Positions 10,662 through 21,797 are shown, numbered from the stretch's first letter. The stretch is 64,000 bases of DNA from Roridomyces roridus (GCA_029378245.1 JARKIF010000073.1:62001-126000), one strand, 5' to 3'. Translations and numbers: made by a program. The notes: generated from the sequence alone by a model not told the origin.

Positions 10662-11158
10662 TTACGGGGAAGAAGCGGGGTTGAAAGGGTTACGAGGGTT
10701 CGTAACTAGAGAGGGACTAATAAACGACCGGTGAAGCCAAGAAGCGAGCCAGAGACTTACACAAGTAGGCGTGGCGGGCGCGACGGTAGTCCTCACAGAG
10801 GTCGAGGAAAGCCTCGAGCTCGGTAGGAAGCTGACCTCCCGGCCAGGAGTCGCCGAAGTCGTGCGCGATAGCAATACGGGCGATCTTGATAGCCATGGCC
10901 GACACCATCAGACTAACGTCCTGGTCGAGGATAAGGCGCGAGCCTGTCAAATCGGAAAGGAAAGGAGTCTGGGAATAATTTAGCAGACGGCAATAAGAGC
11001 TCGGAATAACGCACCCAAGAGTCCGTAGCATGATCCCGGGCTGCTGAGTTATTGAGAGGGCCGAATAAATGGATAAGGCGTTGCTGCATGGACACAGCGC
11101 GCTGCCAAGGAAGAATATCGTTGGGTCGGGCGACGTAGGCAGTGTGAGGGTATGGCAT
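10662..11158 (-). CDS. Antisense cargo gene D of element 1, 131 aa, unknown function
   Basis: Three exons: 11158-11015, 10968-10761, 10705-10662. Introns are GTGCGT...CAG and GTAAGT...TAG, and all phases agree. ATG 11158 (MPYPHTAY) is chosen because it follows a TTTTAAAAAG TATA-like box by about 30 bases. The second exon is paralogous to gene E (TPFL..., IKIARIAI), with an acidic helix (ELEAFLDLCEDYRRA) and a short Pro/Asn tail. No known domain is recognised. Tandem paralogs with conserved intron position argue that these are real genes kept by selection inside the element, not chance frames. Confidence 0.72.
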
Positions 11159-11186
11159 TATTAGCAAGCAAAGCCCGGTCGATTCC

Positions 11187-11198
11187 CTTTTTAAAAGG
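11187..11198 (-). promoter_or_regulatory. TATA-like box of gene D
   Basis: CCTTTTAAAAAGG on the minus strand about 30-40 bases upstream of ATG 11158. Confidence 0.45.
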
Positions 11199-11637
11199 GA
11201 GCGGCGGGTGTAGTTTCAAGAGTGGTGCAATTGTCGGAATAAGGTCCCTCGAGAAGATCACTCGGAAGACTGTTTCAAGGAGAGCTGAAATGCATCACTA
11301 TGATTTTGAAATACAGGGGCTTCGCTTACCGAGATTGGAACACGACAGTAGGTCCATTGATGGTAAGGAAGCACGTCGGCAACAAGCAGCCGCCTGGGAG
11401 ATCGCTTATACCGATCTTCGGGAAACCGGGTTGGGTTATTCCAAAACAGCAGCGATATATTCAGGGTGCTAAGGAACTACTTTTCACAAGAGGTATTCTA
11501 AGGAGCGTATTGAGTTGGTCAACGGAATAGAGTCTAAAGAGCGTATGAAAGTTGGACAAAGAGATCAAGTAAGGACAGGAAGCGTCGGGAACGACGACGA
11601 AGTTTGTTACGGAAAGAACGGAGCAGGAGTATTGGAA

Positions 11638-13122
11638 TTAGTTGCGAGAGTTGCGGGAACGAGTTTGCATAGCCTGCGACTTGGCCGAATCATGGGCTCC
11701 GGAAACCTGAATCCCACCACGCATGAACGTGGTGCGACGAGGAATCTGGCCTCCCACGAGTGGGGCAGCGCTACCCGAGGGTTCCGACCTGGGAATAACG
11801 TTAGCAAAACGAGTCTTAGGAAAGGAATGGAGGTATACCTACTGGAAAGTGAAATCCACGGGAACGAGCTGGCGATCGTTCATAGTGCGACGAACAGCCT
11901 CGTACTCGATAAAGACCGCATCGTACTGGCGGACTTCCATGGCGATACGGGTGGCGAGCTCGGCGAGGCGAGTACGGCATGCGCAGTCAGCGCGGAGGAT
12001 GCCGTCGTTGGACGCGAGTATGCCGCGATGCTGAGAGGGAATGCGGTTGGCACTCTCGAGGATGCGCTGGACCTCTTCGTAAGAGAGGGCTAGAACGGTT
12101 ATAAGCGAAACGACGCCGTGGAATAAGGAGTACACGAACGGGAGGGACCGTTATGGGCGTTAGAGGCTGGAGTCGGGGGTTTCGAGGGCGCCTTGTTGTT
12201 AGCTCTGAAATTCGCGGGTTGCGTGGGAGTACTGGAACGTTTCTTGAAGTGGAGTTGATCCTGCTCTGAGTAAACAACGAAGGATAATAGACAAGATGGA
12301 TGCTACTCACGGCTTTCTTGCGGGAAGGCTGGGAGTCGCCCTCACCCTCGGAATCGGAAACGATGGCGGTCGCGGTAGGGGTTGCATGAGGCTCGATAGC
12401 AGGGACCTGCTTCTCCTTGCCTTTCTGAGGATAGTTATAAGAAACAATCAGAAAATAGGGGAGAAGTAGGACGCACGCTAGCCACGGCAGGCTTGTCAAC
12501 ATCCATCACCGAGTCGTCCTTGAGCTCGTCTTCTCCAAGGTCAATGGAGCTGACAGAGTCGACGCTAGGAGAACGCGCGCGACGCTGGACAGACCCGTAA
12601 GCAGAATGTGACCGGAATAACCTAAGGGCGTACCTTCGAGGACGACTTGGATGCCGCAGGCTTGGCGAACGGGTTCTTGAGGAACGCCTCGATGGCAGGA
12701 CGACCTGCGCCTCCAGCGATCTTCTGACGAGCAAGGCGGAAGACCTCAAAACGGTCAAGGAATTGACTGACGGCAACTGGTGCCTCAGGTTCCTTGTTGC
12801 CGTCTTGGGCGAACTTCTCTGCACACTGCCGCATCTTGTTGACGACATTGGAGAGAAGTCCGTTCACGCCATCGTGACAGGCGAAGTCGAAGAGGACGGA
12901 GTCGGCAAGGATTGGCTCCTGCGGGTTTATTAGACACAGGACACGGAAACAAAGGAAGCAACGTACCAAGCACTCGGCAGTACGAGTCATGGCCTTGAGG
13001 AAGGCCTTGGAGCTGGTGTTTTTGGCACCGAGGAGATGCTCAGCTTCGTCACGAGCTTCTTCCCACTCCTCCCGAACACTAGCGGGAGCAACGAAGGAGG
13101 CGGCGTCGGATGAGGGACTCAT
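11638..13122 (-). CDS. Antisense cargo gene C of element 1, intact seven-exon gene, 393 aa
   Basis: Seven exons (13122-12967, 12918-12634, 12584-12477, 12424-12311, 12260-12140, 12089-11843, 11788-11638), six short GT-AG introns of 46-54 nt, all phases consistent, ending in TAA. The N-terminal 150 residues look helical (EEARDEAEHLL, DRFEVFRLARQKIAGG). The middle is a low-complexity Ser/Pro/Lys linker with acidic runs, suggesting a nuclear protein. A second helical block follows (LSYEEVQRILESANRI ... RADCACRTRLAELATRIAMEV), then a basic tail. No catalytic motif is seen. An in-frame ATG at 13215 is possible, but it lies right next to the TATAAAG at 13217-13225, so 13122 is preferred. This unbroken model is the strongest evidence that the antisense cargo is coding. 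Confidence 0.78.
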
Positions 13123-13215
13123 AGTCGAAGGATGGTAGAGACGGAGAACAAATGCAAAGGTAGCAGGGTAGAGGTCGCGGAGTAATTCGTAGGGAGAGTA
13201 AATGGAGGCGTCCAT

Positions 13216-13226
13216 GTCTTTATACC
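13216..13226 (-). promoter_or_regulatory. TATA box of gene C
   Basis: GGTATAAAGAC on the minus strand about 95 bases upstream of ATG 13122. Confidence 0.5.
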
Positions 13227-14598
13227 AAGATACCCGAAACCTGGACGCTTTACTGGGGACAGTAAAGATCTGAAAAATAGGGGAGGGGATCTGGACGCAC
13301 ATGGATGGATAAATTTATGCCGCCAAGCGAAGAACGAACCAGCAGTTTCAAGGGTGTGGAATGGAAGCATCTTCCATTCCCAGAATTAAGATTGCAGGAA
13401 CAAGACGATCTTCCCATCCGGGCCTGAGCATTCGAGTTAGCCGGGTATCCGTTCGACGTACGGGCAAAATTCCAATAAAGAAGTTCCGGAACAAGGATCT
13501 GCAAGGATGAAGGTTTAGGAACGCCGAAAGAAGGGTCCGAACCAGAAAAAGGACAGGAAGTACGGATGATACACTCCTCAGGAATAACACCTGAAGCCTA
13601 AGCCAGTACCTAAAAAGACATGGCCAGGCGCGATTGTGGACGTACTCGAGAGAGCGATAGAAGACACCACGACTAGTGATAGTCGAGGTGCACTGCTTCA
13701 CTCGGCTCGATAGTCGAAGGGTTGGCAGCGGTTAGATATTACGGGAGGATGACGATGGGAATAACGAGAACGTTTCATTTACAAGCCGAGGACCGGACGT
13801 CCCTGTCAAGATCTAATCATCTTGGCGATGGGAATAAGGGGTTTCTCTAACTTGGATGCTATTTCTCGCTTATTCCCGTAACCAAAATTCGCAGTAATAA
13901 GGGCCCTGTAATATCCGTGCCGGAGGGTAAGGACAAAGGGGCCGGAACCTGAGGTCGGAGGCCGGAGGTCGGAGGTCGGAGGGACGTAGACCGAGGGTGA
14001 TCCGGATGAGGCGAACGCTACTCGGAGGGAGAGCGCACCAGCCACTTGACTTCCGAGAGAGGAGTACTCGGAGACTAGATTGGCACAGAGGAATTGCGGA
14101 GGCAACACACGTTAATTAACTACTGACGTACATCACAATCGTATGTCCTATTTATACTAAGTAAGTATGACACGATCAAATGGAGTCAGAAGCGCGAAAG
14201 ACAATAAGCTCTATGTTAAACAATAAGAAAGAAGATGATAAAGATAATCACAATAAGGGAAACGCTCAGAACGACTTCATTGCGTGAAAACCCTATCGGA
14301 TTGTGCAATACGATGAATCGGATGCATCATTGGTCGGAGCGTCCGGAACAGTCGGAGACGGTCCGGACCGGAGGTGGTCGGAGGATGTCGGAAGGACGGA
14401 GTTGATGACATGGATATAACAGGCCCGAAGGCCATTTCCATTCCGACTATTTTACAAGGCTAGTAGGGATTTCTACACGACCGACTATCTAAAATACGCG
14501 TAAGATAGTGGTGTGTGTGGGTGCGAGCGAGTAAGTATTTTTGAGCGTCCGAGCGCCGGAGTCAGAACATATGAAAACGAAACAAAGGCGAGAAGCGC

Positions 14599-16673
14599 CT
14601 ACACCGAAGCACCAGAAGGAGTGGGGGCGGGAACACCCTCCTCCTCCATGTCAATGTCACCCTCGTGAACCACGACAGGCTCGTCCTCGGACTCCTCAGG
14701 CTCATCAGCGTCGGCAACCACGCCCTCGTTGTACTCCTCGATGAGCGCGTTGATGGCGTCGAACATGGGACGCTTCCCATGAGGCGTGGTGGGGTACGAG
14801 CTCCAGAGGGACTCGAGGCCCTCAGTGCCGAAAGTGTCGTTGGCAGTCTTGAAGCGGACGAACATGGCGCCAAGGTCTTCGATGAGGAAGCCGCGGCACA
14901 AGTCGAAATTGTCCCGAGCGGACTGGACAGCTTCGACCTGGCGACGGATGTGGCTCATGTCGAAGGCGTGAGCTGGATTTTTAGTCAGTAGAGCAGGAGA
15001 CGAAGAAAAGGAAATATGTACTGGTGCCGTGGAGAAACTCCCAGGAGGCGAGAGCAGTGTCGACGAGCGCGAGTACGTTCTGCGAGTCGCCGTAGTGGTC
15101 GCAGTAGGCGTCGCGTTTTTTTGACGACGCACTCCTGGCAGGCGATGCCGAGCGGGTGAGCAATGCACTTCTTCCGCAACAGGAAGCAGAGGAGGCACGA
15201 CTTGTGGGGCTGTAAGGAGAGTTAGATGAAGAAGGAAGAAAAGGGCACGGGCACTCGCCTTTACAGCGTCGCCGACGCTGATGTCCGTCACCTCTTGAGA
15301 CGGGAGAGGCTCGAACTGAGGACCGAGGTGACGGGTCTGGCTGGTATCGCGTGAGTGGGGCTCGTTGCCTTGATAGTTCCGCGGGCGGATGATACGAGTC
15401 TGGGCGACGTTGGACACGGACACCGTGACGACGCGATTGAGGCCTGGAATAGGAATAGACACTGCACAAAGGAGTCGGCGCGCAGAAATGTGGTGAAGCC
15501 AGAGACTCATACCATGGTGCTTTTTGCGGTCGCTTAAGATATCCTTGAGGCCTTCGAGGACGTCGGCGGTGACGGTTGCGTTGCGAGACTCCTCCTCCTG
15601 AGCAAGGGTGCGTTAGCAACAGAAGGGTGGAAAGGAAGACGAGCGGTTTACCTCCTTCTTCCCTTTTTCCTTCTTCACGGTCGTGGGTTTGGAAGACGAC
15701 GCGACGGGAGCGGACGACGAGGTCTTCGCGCGAGAAGTAGTGGAAGAACGAAGAACGCGGCCAGCCTACGAGTGAGTAAGGGCAGAATATATACGCATGC
15801 GTATTGTTACGCACCTTGGCTCCCACCGAAGCGTCATCCGCGACGGTGTCCATCTCGTCGTCCTCGTCAACCTCGGGCTCCGGCTTGGGTGTGTGACTGA
15901 CTTTCGCCTTCTTGGAAGCGGGGATCTCGACAACGGGCCGCGAACTGGAAGCCATTATCAGCAAAGCTGGGCTAAGGGAATGAAGTAACGAGACGTACGG
16001 GGAAGTCTTGGATGGAGTAGGAAGAGGACCGGCGGCGCGCTTTTTGGACTTGAAAGTTGTGGCGAAGGTGCTGGCCAAAGCCAGTGTCACGGCAGACACA
16101 GAGGTAGTGACCTTGGGAAAGGTAGCCGTCTTGGCAATGAACGAGTTCTGAAAAAGGTGTCAGAAAGCTCTTGTACGAACGAGAGGAGCCTGGCGTACCG
16201 TTTTACGAGGAAGGGGAATCGCGGTCCAATCTTCGTCCCTGTCGGAAGCAGCGGCGACGAGCTTGCGGATGCCACAAAGGAACGCGGTGACGTTCTCGGG
16301 TAGCATCTCCCCGTGCTTCAGAAGAGCACAAGCGACGCGCTGAGGAAGATGTGAGACGAAGTTAGGAAGCGAGAAAAAGGAGAGGGCGTACCATATGAGC
16401 CAGCCCCTTTCTCAGCATCTTCTCCGCGTGAGGCTGCTCGCAAGCGACGCCAGGGTTGGTCGCAGCAATCACGTATTTGAAGAAAGAAGACATGGCCGGG
16501 TCGAGGACGACTTTGAAAAACGGGGAAACCGAGACCTTGGTGATGGCAGAAACGAGGGGCGCTGGGAAAGAGAAAAAGTTGTTCCGTTCGTAGATGGGTG
16601 GAGGAGAAGGAGAGCGTGCAGGGGAGTTGGGACGTTCGTCCTCGCTGTCGGTGGGCGCCTCGACGAAGTTCAT
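14599..16673 (-). pseudogene. Antisense zinc-cluster gene A of element 1, one-base frameshift
   Basis: Eight exons can be joined: 16673-16392, 16339-16199, 16147-15815, 15765-15652, 15597-15513, 15443-15265, 15209-15022, 14972-14599 (about 558 aa). All splice phases agree except inside the seventh exon, where a run of seven A (plus-strand T at 15116-15122) needs to be six. The break falls in a cysteine cluster CLLC...C...C..C...C spaced CX2CX6CX8CX2CX8C, the spacing of fungal Zn2Cys6 DNA-binding domains. Ahead of it lie a Lys/Ser/Pro-rich linker and acidic runs; after it a helical domain and an acidic tail. A TATAAG lies about 40 bases upstream of the ATG. Gene A' of element 2 has the same layout and is intact. 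The extra base could be real decay or a homopolymer sequencing error. Confidence 0.75.
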
Positions 16674-16713
16674 GATGGTGAAAGATAAGGAGGGGACGAC
16701 TTGGCCATGAAAG

Positions 16714-16722
16714 TCTTATAAA
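16714..16722 (-). promoter_or_regulatory. TATA box of gene A
   Basis: TTTATAAGAC on the minus strand, about 40 bases before ATG 16673. Bases 16725-17158 between this and the purine tract show no gene. Confidence 0.5.
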
Positions 16723-17158
16723 CTGAAAAATTTTCAATTCAGTCCATAGGAGCCAATGGCCAGCGTACCAGGGTTTTGGACAGAGAATGGTCATGGCCGT
16801 TTAAGAGAAGGAGAAGTGAGTCGCCGTAGTGATGACTCTATTTCAATACAAAAGGCTATTATAAGCTGCGAAATAGAGTTTGATAAAAGACCCACGAGTC
16901 CGAGTCATGGTCTAGAAGCCGGAACGAGGCGGTTCCGCAACGGCATTCTTCATTTAGCATGGGAACGCATCGGCGGAGGGCAAACTCGAGGCAAGAAGTG
17001 ATAATGAAGTGACGTAAGGATTGGCGGTTCGGGAATAAGCCGAGCAGGTCAATTCCTCGGCATCACAACATTCAATGATCAACCGGAAGACGCTGAAATA
17101 CCTCCGTTGCTGCTATGATCCGGGAACTAAGGATTGACCGGGGGCGGTCAAGATTAGA

Positions 17159-17170
17159 AAATAGGGGAGA
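17159..17170 (+). other. Polypurine tract of element 1
   Basis: AAATAGGGGAGA lies directly before the 3' LTR, the place of plus-strand priming. Element 2 has GTGAAGGGGAGA in the same place. Confidence 0.7.
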
Positions 17171-18592
17171 TGATACGCCTGCAAAATGAACACGCTAGGA
17201 ATACGTGAAATTTCGCGATTTCTCTTATAACCAACAGTGGTATCATCTCACGAGAGCGCTAGTGCTGAGCCCAGAAGCAGCTAGTAGGATTACGATGCAT
17301 GGTGTACTGTACGGGTCGAAGGGGAACCTAAGATGACTGACGGACCCACTCCGAAACACGTAGGAGTTCGTGCTAGTCCTCTTACCAATGGGAATATCTT
17401 ATAACCAAGCCGTTGAGCTCTGGTTCAATCCGATGGTTACAAGGGAATTAGCAGCAATTGGGAATAAGCGGACGGTTGAGTCATTGATCACGATCGAGGC
17501 CTCAGCTGGAGTCATTACCAACCGGAATGATGGCGCCGGAAGATCGTGTGCCTGGTCCGTGATATCGGAACACGGGAGCACTCTGGAATCACTACTTGCG
17601 AGCTTCGGAATGGTGTCTTTGATGACGGGATACCCAAGATATGGGTATCGAATTAAAGCTACGGACCAGTACTATCCGGTCCTGGAACGATAGCGCAGAA
17701 GACGGAAGATGGGAATAATGGAACTCGACTTCCGACCCTTGGCATCAGCCTTACCAACCTGAAACATGATGGATCGACGGCTGACTGAGCTTGGGATGGT
17801 GCGAGGATGGCGCCATCCAACCTGTAGACCAATGAAATAGCAAGGATACCCTAATTGCGTTGCGAGGATCGCATTCCTGTATTATTTATTAGATTGCCGG
17901 ACTTGTATATAACTAGGTAGAGTGTTCCCTTGGAGGCCGAACAATCACCCCCGTCTGTTGTACGCATTAGCGTCTCTAAAGGGTTGTGCTTGGGCTTTCG
18001 AGGTGCACTGTGTTGGATAGTGGCTTCTTAAAGTTTGTACTAGTTGGAATCATATTATTTTGAATCGGAATCGTCGTCATCGTTGAAACCAAATCGTCGT
18101 ACTCGCCTCAATCAAGAATCTATTAAGCAATCAGTCAAGTCAAGTCGTTGGAACATCGTCGTATTTGGCTAGGGAATCTCAGTACCAGTCGGGAAGAAGA
18201 GTAGAATCGAGTTGCGAAGTTTCGGAATAAGGAATACGATCGGTGTTTGACCACCAACCCACCTACTACATCAATCTTATCAACTACAGCTGAGAGGCTA
18301 TACAATCTACCAAAAGGGTTGCTTGTTCCAGTCTCGACTGAACCTAAAACCCGTCCCTTGGAAATACCACTTTCCTTCGGAATAAACTTATTACTTTCTC
18401 CCTCCACAACCTACTACCTGTATAAGGACCTGTATTGGGACTTTTACTCGTCTGAACACTCGATTGAATACACTCGCTACGAGCTCGTGTCTGTGTTGGT
18501 TATCTAAATAAGCTACTTGCTTATTCCTGTGTACCACCGTATACGATACAGTGGTGTTGGGTTTCTCCCTTGGGTTTAGAGCACATTCGTCA
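17171..18592 (+). repeat. 3' LTR of element 1
   Basis: Direct repeat of 2106-3527; no difference noticed by eye. The right target duplication TCGC follows at 18593. Confidence 0.93.
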
Positions 18593-18596
18593 TCGC

Positions 18597-18904
18597 TCTT
18601 ACGCGCCGCCGATCCGATACCTTTTCGACGGTCCCTCGAACTCGCTTTTGACAGCATCGCACCGTCTATGCAGGGATTCTACCTCTACCCCACTCAAACG
18701 TGTCTTACGGAATTCGAGTCTGTAGATCCAGGTTGCTGGAAGGATTCAAAGGTGGTTCCCAACGCTCGCTCGGACGAGCGGTTCGCGATGGATGATGATG
18801 AGCGGTTGGATGCGGAAATCACGGAGGCGTTCAAGAGCAAGGGTGATCTTCGCCGGAACAGGGCGCGCAAGATTGGGAAACGTGTTCACACTAGTAAGGT
18901 TTAA
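18597..18904 (+). pseudogene. F-box gene, 3' part, downstream of element 1
   Basis: If the element and one TCGC copy are removed, the reading frame of 993-2105 runs on through 18597-18663. A plausible 62-nt intron 18664-18725 (GTCTAT...TGTAG) then brings it in frame with a charged tail (GCWKDSKVVPN, MDDDERLDAEI) ending at TAA 18902. Without that intron the upstream frame would stop at 18723-18725 and the tail would be out of frame. This ties both fragments to one gene split by the insertion. Confidence 0.6.
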
Positions 18905-18999
18905 AGGGGGGTTTTCTTGTTAACGTTGGTTTGAATGTTTTGTAATTGCGTTCCGCTTGGTCTGTATTTCGAATTCCGTGATCCCAAGCATGCCTTCCC

Positions 19000-19370
19000 T
19001 CACACATCGCTCTTGGTCTCGAACCAGTTCCCAGGGTCGGTACGCCACTGAGAGCCAGGGATGGAGTATACCCCTCCCTACACCGCGTCAATAGCATGAA
19101 GGCGAGGGAAAACTGGGAAATGTCAGAATTTAAATACCTGTTTCTCCATCCCAATGTTACATTCTTGAGCGGCTGTTCGAAGTTGTAGATGAAAAGGTCA
19201 ACCGTAGGGATGTTGAACGAGCAGCTGCAGAAATGATATGTCAAAGTAGACAGGGGGAGGGGAGAAACGGTTATAATTACTCAGAATGCGGTGACGGACA
19301 TGAGGACGGACATGCCGTTTTTAACCTGACAGTGCTTCGGGCGTTTGTGGGTGAGCAGAACACCTGGACA
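19000..19370 (-). pseudogene. Decayed copy of the small gene at 21964-22522
   Basis: About 500 bp (18871-19370) match 21817-22320 at high identity, including the tail of the F-box gene and a convergent minus-strand gene. The exons for the C-terminal part can be aligned, but this copy lacks one G after CAAG (around 19172), so the frame breaks just before the exon joint that is open in the other copy. It also lacks three bases near the end of another exon. Confidence 0.65.
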
Positions 19371-19547
19371 GACGGATAAAGCCGAGCTTAAGAATAATTT
19401 TCTCAAGTCTGCCCGAGCAAGCTTGATTCTTCAATTTTATTTTATTTCCATTCCCTCATAGCCTTGTCGCGTTCGATGCGCTAGTTTTGCTTGGAGGCCA
19501 ATCACCACACGGTATTGAAATTTTTTCGACGAAAGTTTGAAGCTAGA

Positions 19548-21402
19548 TTACCCTGGTCCTAATTTACCCAAGCAACCCAATCCCCACGAATAAAATACCG
19601 ATCCACAAATGGGGCATACCTCCCCATTCTTCTTCCCTGTAGGCGCTGAATTGGCATTGGCAGTCCCAGTTCCCGTTGCGATCCCACCCCGAGTCTGCGT
19701 CTGCGTCGACGTCGGCGCCTGCGTGGCCACTTTCTGCGCAGGCGCAATTTGGGCCAACAGCGAAGCACGCACTTTCACAGCGTCCTGACTGGCCGACTGT
19801 GCGTTCGTCTGCGCCAGGAGTTGGACGGAAGGTGCATCGGCCACACTCTGTGGGTTCTCGACGCCAAAGTTGAACCTGCGGCATTAGGTACCGTGAGGAG
19901 CCAAGTGAGTATGGGAGAGAAACGTACACGGAGTAAAAATTCCGCATGAACGAGTCGCCTGCAAAGATATCCATCCCGAACGCTGGAGTAAACGTGGCGA
20001 AGGGAGTCACGCATAGAGGGAGATTCATGGACGGGTCCACGACAACCTCGGAGAGATCCAAGGGATGGATCGGGAATTCTTGTCCCCTGTAGTTCGCATC
20101 ACCATTGTGAGTAATCCGCGAGAAGATTCTAGGTGTGGACGTACCCAATCTGCAGCGATAAGATCGCCGTCGTATTACACGGGACCGTCCAAACCTTATT
20201 CGGACCGAAGAAGTGCAGCTGTTGGTTCTGCGCACCCGGAATGAGGGAGTAGATCCCATCGATGAGAGCCTGGGGCATAAACGTGAACGGTGTGCCCGTG
20301 TCAAGTCTCAACACCATCTGACCCGGAGGCACACCATCCACATTGGACGGGGGCAACTTCACCGGTTTGCCGTCGACAGTAAATCCGCCGAAAATGAAAC
20401 CCCACTCGCCGATATTGCCGGGAAACAAAGGTAAGATCGGCGCGTTCTGCACGGCAGCGTACTTGGGATCCACATCGTTGATCGTGAATGACGCATCGGA
20501 TGTGCCTTCCTGGTCGTCCGTCCGCGAGAGGGAGAAAGCGATGAAGCTGTTCTGAGTGGGCGTCTGGTCGACTACATTCAAGATGAAGGCCCGGCCGGCG
20601 TCTTCGGGAAAGTTGGGATTTCCCTGTAGCGTGTCGCCTGTGCTGGAGATGTCGCCTTGGCCGGCAAAGGACATCCCGATGAGACCGTCTAGCCCGAGGT
20701 CGAGAACCAACGCGAGGGTTACCTGCGATGAATGCGAGACGATTTAGCATGGTTTGGTTCCAGGGATGCCCACTGATTTGGCGTTGTTGAAGGCTTTGCA
20801 TCGCAATTGAGTCAGTCCTTTCCGACAGCATGGTTGATTGTGTTAACACATACCCTGTTGAGCAACGCTGTATGGCCCAAGTTGCACGGTTGCCAACCCG
20901 ATAATACCATTGACGAAACCTCCGCTGTATCCGTTCGATACGGGGATCCCGGTGTCCTGGAACTCAAAGTCGGGTGGAGTAACCAGCCTAGGAACGATGG
21001 ATTTAGCGTCGCAGATATTAAGATCCAGAGAGTTGATGGTACCAAAGATCCACGCCTCCAGTATCAACCATGACCCTGAAATCTGCAAGAAATGTGAGAC
21101 GGGAGGAAGCCGCAGAGAACGACACCCGCCTCTCCCGTTGACCGTTATATTTGTAGCATACTGAGTAAATTGAGAACAAGAGTTGAAGATAGGCATGCGG
21201 CACTCACTCGGAGATCCACAGCATCCGCCGACACCGACACGGTCGTGTTCGCCACCGCCTCGAACGTGATTCCAGCGCCTTGGGCTCGAGCGAGAACGGG
21301 CGGTAACGGCGTTGACGTGCGCTGCACGACAAGTCCGATGGAGTAAGGAATGACATTCGCAAAGAAGAAAAGGGCCATTGCCAGCAGGGAGGGCCACATC
21401 AT
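19548..21402 (-). CDS. Secreted pepsin-like aspartic protease (family A1)
   Basis: Eight exons: 21402-21208, about 21160-21124, 21082-21043, 20987-20854, 20794-20774, 20722-20145, 20086-19928, 19875-19548. The N-terminus is a signal peptide (hydrophobic run after MMWPSL). The first catalytic motif is VMVDTGGVDLW, the second LRLDTGTPFTF, as in two-lobed pepsins; LGLDGLIGMSF and EFPIHPLDL also match family landmarks. Exon 2 to exon 3 only gives the best fit (NGR-DFRVMVDTG) with a rare GC donor; a GT donor with a later acceptor also stays in frame but shortens the motif. The first motif has Gly-Val where Ser-Ser is usual after DTG. The last exon is Ser/Thr/Ala-rich, possibly a cell-surface tail. 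It lies between the two copies of a segmental duplication. Confidence 0.82.
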
Positions 21403-21534
21403 GGTCGAATGAAAGGGGAGAAAGCCGGAAGGGAAGAAAAGAAATGCGGGAGAACAGGATGCCGAGCAGGGGTACTGCAGATACCTATTTTATCTCTAGC
21501 TGGACGAGGCACGGCAACCGCTTGGAGTCTTGGA

Positions 21535-21797
21535 CAACATCCGATCATTTGCCGATCACCCCTTGAAAGTGAGCAGATGGACGGTCTTGCGTGGGATAGA
21601 AGCGGGTGTATCGAACGAATATGCCAGTGACCAATCTCGGATAGCTCCGGAAGATTGAAGAGCGCTGGAAGGTCGGCAGAGAGCGTAAGCAGGTAAGTAG
21701 TTGGACCAGGGATGGCAGCCGCTGGGACAACATCCGATCATTTGCATCACCCCTTGAAAATGAGCAGATGGGCTGTCTTGCGTGGGATAGACGGCGA
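21535..21797. repeat. Spaced 70-bp direct repeat
   Basis: About 70 bp containing CAACATCCGATCATTTGC and CTTGCGTGGGATAGA occur at 21535-21605 and again at 21727-21797 with few changes. They lie between the protease gene and the duplicated small gene. Confidence 0.7.

Larger units (their letters stand above)
2106..18592 (+). mobile_element. Ty3/gypsy LTR retrotransposon, element 1 (gag-deleted, with antisense cargo)
   Basis: Two direct LTRs of 1422 bp (2106-3527 and 17171-18592, offset exactly 15065) start TGATACG and end CA. They are flanked by a 4-bp target duplication TCGC (2102-2105 and 18593-18596). A primer site follows the 5' LTR and a purine tract precedes the 3' LTR. Inside on the plus strand are a gag remnant, a protease frame, and a pol of RT, RNase H and integrase in the Ty3/gypsy order. 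After pol, 7.3 kb holds four spliced minus-strand genes (10018-16673). At 16.5 kb this is far longer than a usual fungal gypsy element (5-8 kb). Identical translated frames in both LTRs point to a very recent insertion. Capsid and zinc knuckle are missing, so movement probably needs Gag from a relative. Confidence 0.95.

Noticed and set aside
11515..12093. A 192-aa plus-strand frame in the cargo region
   Set aside because: It overlaps exons of gene C, whose six phase-consistent introns make the minus strand the coding one.
15961..16010. A 27- or 32-nt intron in gene A near 15990
   Set aside because: Too short for a fungal spliceosomal intron, and the frame reads through without a stop.
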